From contig OU452235.1 in assembly GCA_911728455.2 (NCBI GenBank), positions 10,526,634 through 10,590,633 of the forward strand: a stretch of 64,000 nucleotides of DNA, in the 5' to 3' direction. Shown in pieces: positions 57,001 to 64,000 of this stretch. Within the stretch, counting starts at the first letter, position 1. Every line of letters starts with the position of its first letter. The notes under the pieces are model-generated. The model did not search any database. It was given only the letters and a program-made list of their open reading frames with translations, and was not told the DNA's origin. The position numbers and the translations under genes were made by a program. This DNA is from Marthasterias glacialis. Taxonomy: Eukaryota; Echinodermata; Asteroidea; Forcipulatida; Asteriidae.

Positions 57001-58396
57001 AAGATTGTACCCAAAACATCCACAGAGACTAGCAAACCAAAGATTGCACCCAAAGCATCCACAGAGACTAGCAAACCAAAGATTGTACCCAAAACATCCA
57101 CAGAGAATATCAACCCAAAGATTGCACCCAAAACACCCAGAGACTATCAACCCAAAGATTGTACCCAAAACATCCACAGAGACTAGCAAACCAAAGATTG
57201 TACCCAAAGCATCCACAGAGACTATCAAACCAAAGATTGCACCCAAGACATCCACAGAGACTATCAAACCAAAGATTGTACCCAAAACATCCACAGAGAA
57301 TATCAACCCAAAGATTGCACCCAAAACACCCAGAGACTATCAAACCAAAGATTGTACCCAAAACATCCACAGAGACTAGCAAACCAAAGATTGTACCCAA
57401 AGCATCCACAGAGACTATCAAACCAAAGATAACACCCAAGACATCCACAGAGACTATCAAACCAAAGATTGTACCCAAAACATCCACAGAGAATATCAAC
57501 CCAAAGATTGCACCCAAAACACCCACAGAGACTATCAAACCAAAGATTGTACCCAAAACATCCACAGAGAATATCAACCCAAAGATTGCACCCAAAACAC
57601 CCAGAGACTATCAAACCAAAGATTGTACCCAAAACATCCACAGAGACTAGCAAACCAAAGATTGTACCCAAAGCATCCACAGAGACTATCAAACCAAAGA
57701 TAACACCCAAGACACCCACAGAGACTATCAAACCAAAGATTGTACCCAAAACATCCACAGAGAATATCAACCCAAAGATTGCACCCAAAACACCCACAGA
57801 GAATATCAAACCAAAGATTGTACCCAAAACATCCACAGAGAATATCAAACCAAAGATTGTACCCAAAACACCCAGAGACTATCAAACCGAAGATTGTACC
57901 CAAAACATCCACAGAGACTAGCAAACCAAAGATTGCACCCAAAGCATCCACAGAGACTAGCAAACCAAAGATTGTACCCAAAACATCCACAGAGAATATC
58001 AACCCAAAGATTGCACCCAAAACACCCAGAGACTATCAAACCAAAGATTGTACCCAAAACATCCACAGAGACTAGCAAACCAAAGATTGTACCCAAAGCA
58101 TCCACAGAGACTATCAAACCAAAGATTGCACCCAAGACATCCACAGAGACTATCAAACCAAAGATTGCACCCAAAACATCCACAGAGACTAGTAAACCAA
58201 GATTGTACCCAAAACATCCACAGAGAATATCAACCCAAAGATTGTACCCAAAACATCCACAGAGACTAGCAAACCAAAGATTGCACCCAAAACATCCACA
58301 GAGTACAAAACAAAGATTGCACCCATAACACCCACAGAGACTAGTACACCAAAGATTGCACCAAAAACATCCACAGAGACTATCAAACCAAATATT
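54071..58396 (+). repeat. 4.3-kb satellite/minisatellite of 39-bp units with higher-order structure
   Basis: The unit reads ACTATCAAACCAAAGATTGC then ACCCAAAACATCCACAGAG (39 bp, 13 codons). Over 100 copies lie head to tail. Most changes are shared by particular units (GTACCC, ATAACACCC, TAGCAAACC, AATATCAACCC), giving a higher-order pattern. A 37-bp version (CACCCAGAG) recurs every 4 to 7 units and shifts the frame. Both strands stay open for hundreds of bases; plus-strand peptides are Lys/Pro/Thr-rich (IKPKIVPKTSTET) and the minus strand is hydrophobic (VDVLGAIFGLIVS). The repeated frame shifts, absence of a start or exon context and open antisense frames argue for noncoding satellite DNA. 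Confidence 0.96.
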
Positions 58397-61300
58397 TATT
58401 TTTTCTGTTCAAGAAATTTTAACTGTTTGTGTGAATGTTTCTAAACGCATTTCATATACTCTTTAGGACAATGGGCGATCCTACAATTTTAAGCCATAGG
58501 ATTACTACACAAGCTTCATCACTCTCGGGTCAAGTAGTATACAGTAACCATGACCGGGCAACTTTAAGAGGTCAACATGGGTCAAAGGGTCAATTGCCAT
58601 AGAAAGAAGGGTCACAGAACGTCATCGAATCTTCAATCATTGCTCAGGTTGATTTTTAGGACTGTAGATTGAAAACTATTGTACTCGTAAGTGTAGTTGT
58701 ATATTTCGTTTCACCAATTTGTGACCAAAATTCCACTGATGTGGCTCATGCCGGCCTTTTGGTCGTAAAGAACCGAGGGCATAATTTTAAGGTAATATTG
58801 CTGTAGTAAGTATCGTGTAGAGTTCCACTGTCTTTTCAAGTTGCAGATCATTTTGGAACCTTTTCACAAAGATCCGAAAGTATAGCAACATTGCATCAAG
58901 TTGCATTAGAATAAATACCCAGTCCAATACTAGTTAGGTATAGTTTCAAATAAAGAAATGGGTCGTTCAGAAAAAAATGTTCTTGAAATTTTACCCGATA
59001 AATAAAAATAGGCCAACAAATTTAGTTAAGCCATTCCCGTTTCCTTTTTAAAATTGATACTTGATAATCATTCGATATTCGATCACGAATAATGTTTGAC
59101 CCGAAAATTCAGATTTACATTATAAATAGCATTTTTTATAGAATCGACAAAGTTATAAGCTTTTATTTAAGGTATTAACAAAGAGGGAGAATCGCCAATG
59201 ATCAGTGGCAGTTCATTTAAAAACAAAATAATGAATTATTGTCGGGATGCCGACATTATCTCATCAACCATGTACAAACAATTTTGCATGTTACATGTAC
59301 TTTGTGCATTGTCAGTGGCATATGCGAAAGTTTTTGTATGTTTTTCATTTTGAAACAACATGAGTCGAAATTCCTTCAGATTCAGAGAAAATAAACAAAC
59401 TTTCTTTTGGCAAATATCGGGCAACTTTAAGGGAATAAATAAAATAGGCCCCGTAATCCCCGTTTTTGGAGTAAAAACCCATATGAAGCAGACTAAGTAA
59501 TACGAGATCACTCACGACCCTCATCCGTATAGTTTCCGTTTCCTTTTTCAGATAACAAACTGGCCCACTTCGAAAATGACCCCAATATAATTATATTAAA
59601 AACCCACACGACAAAACACATTACAAGATGACGAAAGTAAAATCTCACACACCCATTACTCTAAATTCTTTTTACAAGTCCATACATTTTTACAAGTTTG
59701 TTAAAATCAAATATCTGCCAGTTTCAGATTGCACATTTTGGTTTCAACTATAGGTTCAAATATTAGGTTACTCTGAAGTAACATTAATGGACTTATATAG
59801 GTGGGTGTTGCTTTATCCATATACAGCTGCTAAGGAAAGAAATCTTCAAACAAACTGCACAAACATGGCCCCAGTAACCTTTGGTTGTAAGAATACACGC
59901 AAGCGCCATTTTAGGGTACGACAGCTAGAAACGCCAGTAATAAATTACAAGATTATCTCGACCATATTCTGAGCATTTGACGAGGCTTGATTCCCCGGGG
60001 GTGTGGGCATACGATTACAGCTTGAACCTTGCACCGACCCCGGGGTCAACTCTGAGTCTGCATCAGTGTTATTTTTCTCGAGGTTGGTCTGTTTTATGAA
60101 GTGACTAGGCTTTGTTTGGGGTCAGAGCTACAGGCCCGGTGGTAAGGTTTAGCACAGTTAGCGCACAGGCATTCGGGCAAATCTTCACTAACTTGGCACA
60201 CCCAACCATGCACAAATTTCCCGACAATATACAGCATATGGTGGCAATATGCTAATGTCGTCGGCTGATAAGGCAACAATAATAGTTGAAATTTACCACC
60301 TCATGTTCACAAATGTAAAACGCGTGTATGCCAAAAGATAATTTACGAAAGTTTTATTTACTGATCGATAGTGCAAAATGAAATGGTGACAAATTTGAAA
60401 GAAACGTCAATTGTATAAGACCGAATTTACATTTTAAGTACAAAGAATATCGTGTTATTGAAGAATAAGTAACAAAGTTAAAGGTAATTTGGACAAATAA
60501 TCAACGAGCTTTTCCAAATAAACACATTCGATTAATGTTCACCGGATTGAATTCAATCAAAAAGCCTTGACATATGAAATATAGCCTATACTTTCAAATA
60601 AAAGAGCCTTCTGATATGTTTCGTTGATCAATATTCTTTTACGGTCGATCTTTATAAACGTTCCGTTAAGTCTTCAATTTATGACTGATTAACACTTTGA
60701 AGGATCCTTCTTAATGAAAACTATCACAGTCATGATGCTGTTAAATGTAATACCTTCACTGTGTATTGGCTACCCTGTACGATCACGTGATGGCAACAGT
60801 TTATTTTCATACTACTTATATCTGCACAGCCCTTGAGAAACTTTTATATACATTAAATAAAATATTAAACTTTGAACTGAAGTTTGTTGGGATGTCCTCG
60901 TGACCGGTGAATAGATTTGGTCATTGTCCAGCTTAACTGCTTATTCGTCCTACCATCTATGGTGCTACGTAAATTCAATTAAAAGTTGGGCTAATTGTCT
61001 AACGACTTATTTTCGGAGGTAAGTCATTTTATTATTAACTGAATTTTAAAACGTCAAGTAACCATGTGACAAGCCAGTTCCTGGCTTAGGGGTGTTGTGC
61101 GCTATCGTGTCACAATGTGCAGAATTTACCTTTAATGAATGACAAGGGCACACGACTTGAAGTTCAAAGTCCTTTGACTCATGACCGGGAAAACCACACA
61201 ATTACCCGCCCGACACTGCGGTTACAAATACAGGCTGAAAACGTGACCTGGACCCGCATTTGAGGCGGGCATGGACTATTTTTACAGAGCTATATTTCAA

Positions 61301-62237
61301 GAACTTAACCTCCGCTTGTTGTTGTTTTACACAAAAATGTAAAATTAGCAACACACAGGATTCTTTGAATCACAACCACCATGATTGCAGTCGAAAGTTT
61401 TTATAACAATCTGAGAATAACAATAACACATCAACAACAACCTTGAACCCTTTGGTGAAAAACACTCAGAATTAATATCATGTAAAATGCATGTTCTTAA
61501 TAATCATATTATACATAAACATCGCATGGAACTTAGAAAAAATAACTCAAATAGAAATTGCATGGCTACCACCCAAGCTTTTATCTGTGCATTGTGCAGT
61601 ATCTGAGACTGATAGTGTACTGTAGTACTAGTAAAGTTAATGAAACCTGCATTCGAACAAATACATACAGCAGACTAGGTAAGATAATGATATTTATTGT
61701 CAGTTATTACATCACAATTGAGGATAATCATTTAATAATCTTTATTTGGTATGATAAGGTACACGGTTTTGCAGCAGTATTTGCCACCTCACCTTGTTGC
61801 CCGTTCAAAGTGTTCTAACCTGTTTATAGTCTCTTGTGGAACCAGCTACCAAGTACATCCAAACTGACTGTAGTCATAACAAGGTCTCGTGTGATCTAGG
61901 AAGGATATAACTAAACTGTTCTTTTACCTAGCAAACTTGTGGGAGATTTATCACTTCATTTTGTTTGGGCAAAAAGCTACTGTGGAATGTTATTCATTGG
62001 AATGTTATTCATTCATATGGAATAAAAACGTTAAAGTGTGTAACAAAGTTGGTGTGATTGTTTATCTGAATGAAGACAAGGTTAGGCTACATCTAACTTT
62101 CCATGTATAAAGTTAATTAAGCAATACATCACAGAGCATACTTAATACACAACAGCTATACCCTCAGCTGAATGTAACATGCAGTGTGTCAAGAAGAAAA
62201 GAATTGATGAAACAATCCAATCAAACACACAAACAAA
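58397..62237. other. Intergenic stretch, no supported genes
   Basis: AT-rich. A minus-strand ORF at 60,094-60,279 has a Cys/His cluster (ECLCANCAKPYHRAC), and a SLLWNQLPSTSK-like peptide lies near 61,830 that could be a worn LINE end. Neither is strong enough to call. Confidence 0.45.
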
Positions 62238-62338
62238 TAACCCAACAAACAAACAAACAAACAAACAAACAAACAAACAACCCAACAAACAAACAAACAA
62301 ACAAACAAACAAACCAACACCCCAACAAACAAACAAAA
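62238..62338 (+). repeat. (CAAA)n microsatellite
   Basis: About 100 bp of CAAA repeats broken by CCCAACAAA units. The reading frames across it are low-complexity artefacts. Confidence 0.95.
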
Positions 62339-62893
62339 CAAGGTAAGATTTTGGTTACATGTTTACCTTTCATTAAAAATCAACATTTTGTTAGTACATT
62401 GCTCATTGCAATCAATCTTTGGACAAAATAAACACAACATTTTGTTCAACAGCCATTTTTACTACACATGATGAGAACCCATACTTATGGGTTGATTTTA
62501 TTACTTGATCTCATTATTAATATTAATCATATTTATTTCAAGGGGGAGGTAAATTATAATTCCACACTAAAAGAGTTCTATCTTTTCTTTGGGTGCCTAA
62601 CTGAAAACAAATTTGCGCTCTTCAATTTAAGTTTTATGATCCCATTACACAACAATCACTGCTTTGGAAAATCATAAAGATGAAGCTTACACATCTAAGT
62701 TTTTAGCCTCACATTTAAATGAAATGCAACAGATTTGAAAAACTGGTCCAGAATTGTTTCAAGAAAATGAGCAATGGCTTTGGTAATATTCATCAACTAT
62801 TACATTTACATGGGATTATGCTTTACTTTCAGTATTAGAGATAAACATTTACTGACCTGATTATAGTTCACCTATGGGTGATTTTGGAAAGAT

Positions 62894-62998
62894 AGGTGGC
62901 AGCAGGCTTACCGGGTAAATTCTTATTGTTTACGTAGTTATGAACATACGCACATTTCCAGGAACAATGGATATACCTTGGTAAGTCTGCTGCCATCT
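62894..62998. other. Inverted repeat ending in AGRTGGCAGCAG
   Basis: AGGTGGCAGCAGGCTTACC (62,894-62,912) and its near-inverse GGTAAGTCTGCTGCCATCT (62,980-62,998) flank a 67-bp core. It may be a small MITE or paired protein-binding sites. Confidence 0.6.
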
Positions 62999-63503
62999 CG
63001 CATCCTCAGAAGTTTCCCATTGCCTTTATGTTAAACTTCCTCATTCAAATGATCCAACAAATACTTGCATTGGTCAGCACTGCTCTGGTCAAACAATAAA
63101 AACAAGCATGTGTGTATGCTCCACTACAACTCTCAGCCGATGATGGGTCTTCCTTTGACCTCAGTGAGGGCGCTGTTTGAGGGGTTTATAGAACACTCAA
63201 TTGAGCCCCGCCCACTGTAGAAACTGCACACCAACTGCACCACGGGAGCAGACATCCATGAGTTGCACTGTGCAACACAAAAATTGTACAACACAACAAT
63301 CCTTATGCTGCAGTTTGTTGACATAGAAGTTTGCTGTGTCAGGCTTTTGTTTGGAAGCAAAGTCCCATTTGAAATTGGCAAATACGTTAAGAGCTGGAGC
63401 TCAATAGTCTATTGTAAACATCAGGTAACTCATTAACCATGAGGGAAAAATGCTATAAACAAAATCGACAGTAATGGAAATTACAACAAAACCAAGTGTT
63501 TCC

Positions 63504-63800
63504 ATATGATAATAATAATAATAATAATAAAACCATACTCATATAGCACATATCACAGTAAGGTCCCTATGCACTATCATGATTTCAAAATTTATACAAG
63601 TTAAACAGATATGTTTTGACCCCGATTTTTAATTGTTCTGATGTTTTGGCCAGTTTGACAACATTGTTCCAAAACTGATCTGCAGCAGATTGGAAAGAGC
63701 GAGAACCATAGGACTTAGTGATATTAACTGAGGGAGCCAAAGAGATTTCTCCTTGCTTGGTTCTCCTGAGCTAAACTTTGAAGATAAAAAGGGGCTACAC
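63504..63800 (-). mobile_element. LINE 3' fragment (CR1/L2-like RT C-terminus) with (ATT)n tail
   Basis: The minus strand reads EISLAPSVNITKSYGSRSFQ, then SAADQFWNNVVKLAKTSEQL and a KTYLF ending before a stop at 63,587-63,585. This is the characteristic end of CR1/L2-like ORF2. A short 3' UTR with GTGCTATATGAGTATGG and an (ATT)n tail (63,508-63,531 on the plus strand) follows. The copy is truncated at its 5' side and has an upstream stop in the same frame. Confidence 0.75.
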
Positions 63801-64000
63801 CATAGGTACAATGATATTCATTACCTTCAGTAAGCATGTGACAATAAAATTATCTCTTAGGCCAATGATGCTTGCCTCCCGAATGCCTGTCAAGTTAAAA
63901 AAAAGTGTATGAGTATGTTTTAATTTACAGTTTAACTTATAATTGCTTCTCTTCACCCAGGGGTACTTGAGGGCAGAGATTGTTCTTGTGATTGATTTAG

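Noticed and set aside
54079-58386. Many overlapping ORFs of 70-264 codons on both strands in the 39-bp array
   Set aside because: 37-bp units shift the frame repeatedly, both strands are equally open, and no start, signal or splice context exists. Treated as satellite DNA.
60094-60279. Minus-strand ORF with Cys/His cluster ECLCANCAKPYHRAC
   Set aside because: It suggests a small zinc-binding or PHD-like fragment, but it is short, without splice context or a recognisable family.
61800-61900. SLLWNQLPSTSK peptide resembling a LINE ORF2 tail
   Set aside because: Only one short motif matches; no upstream RT sequence or typical 3' tail was visible.

Overview
This is a eukaryotic, AT-rich, intron-rich animal genomic window. 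The gene content (NOP2, LRRC47, a subfamily-2 nuclear receptor), the very common tRNA-derived SINEs and foldback MITEs, and the long introns suggest a marine invertebrate deuterostome. A sea star or another echinoderm is my best guess, but this is inferred from style and not proven.

Left third (1-22,528, minus strand): almost all of NOP2 (nucleolar protein 2, p120), the 28S rRNA m5C methyltransferase. Sixteen coding exons can be followed from the start codon at 22,528 to an exon that runs off the left edge. All intron phases agree, giving at least 819 codons. One intron (10,356-13,383) is a U12-type AT-AC intron with the minor-spliceosome 5' site and branch site. It matches the classic AT-AC intron of the mammalian P120 gene and here contains a 22-bp minisatellite and a LINE 3' end. 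The NOP2 introns also hold SINEs, three MITEs or foldbacks, a roughly 500-bp interspersed repeat family and a 979-bp foldback element with 9-bp target duplications.

Middle-left (22,529-27,826, plus strand): a 232-bp head-to-head gap that should act as a bidirectional promoter, then the complete five-exon LRRC47 gene (559 codons plus stop). The two genes fit a shared growth and ribosome programme: one modifies rRNA, and the other is a leucine-rich-repeat protein with a tRNA-synthetase-like B3/4 region.

Middle (27.8-45 kb): mostly noncoding, with SINEs, a broken Ty3-like gag fossil, a minisatellite, foldback elements, a CTCF-like site and two unproven candidate exons (36,296-36,422 and 42,595-42,691).

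45,094-46,323, plus strand: a two-exon gene coding for a 294-aa nuclear-receptor ligand-binding domain of the NR2 (TLX/PNR/COUP-like) type. An in-frame stop lies just upstream of its ATG and I found no DNA-binding domain by eye. It may be a DBD-less receptor.

Right third (46.3-64 kb): mostly noncoding. It holds a 4.3-kb array of 39-bp units (54,071-58,396) with higher-order structure, including a recent duplication of about 889 bp, a (CAAA)n microsatellite, a hairpin and a CR1/L2-like LINE tail at the right edge.
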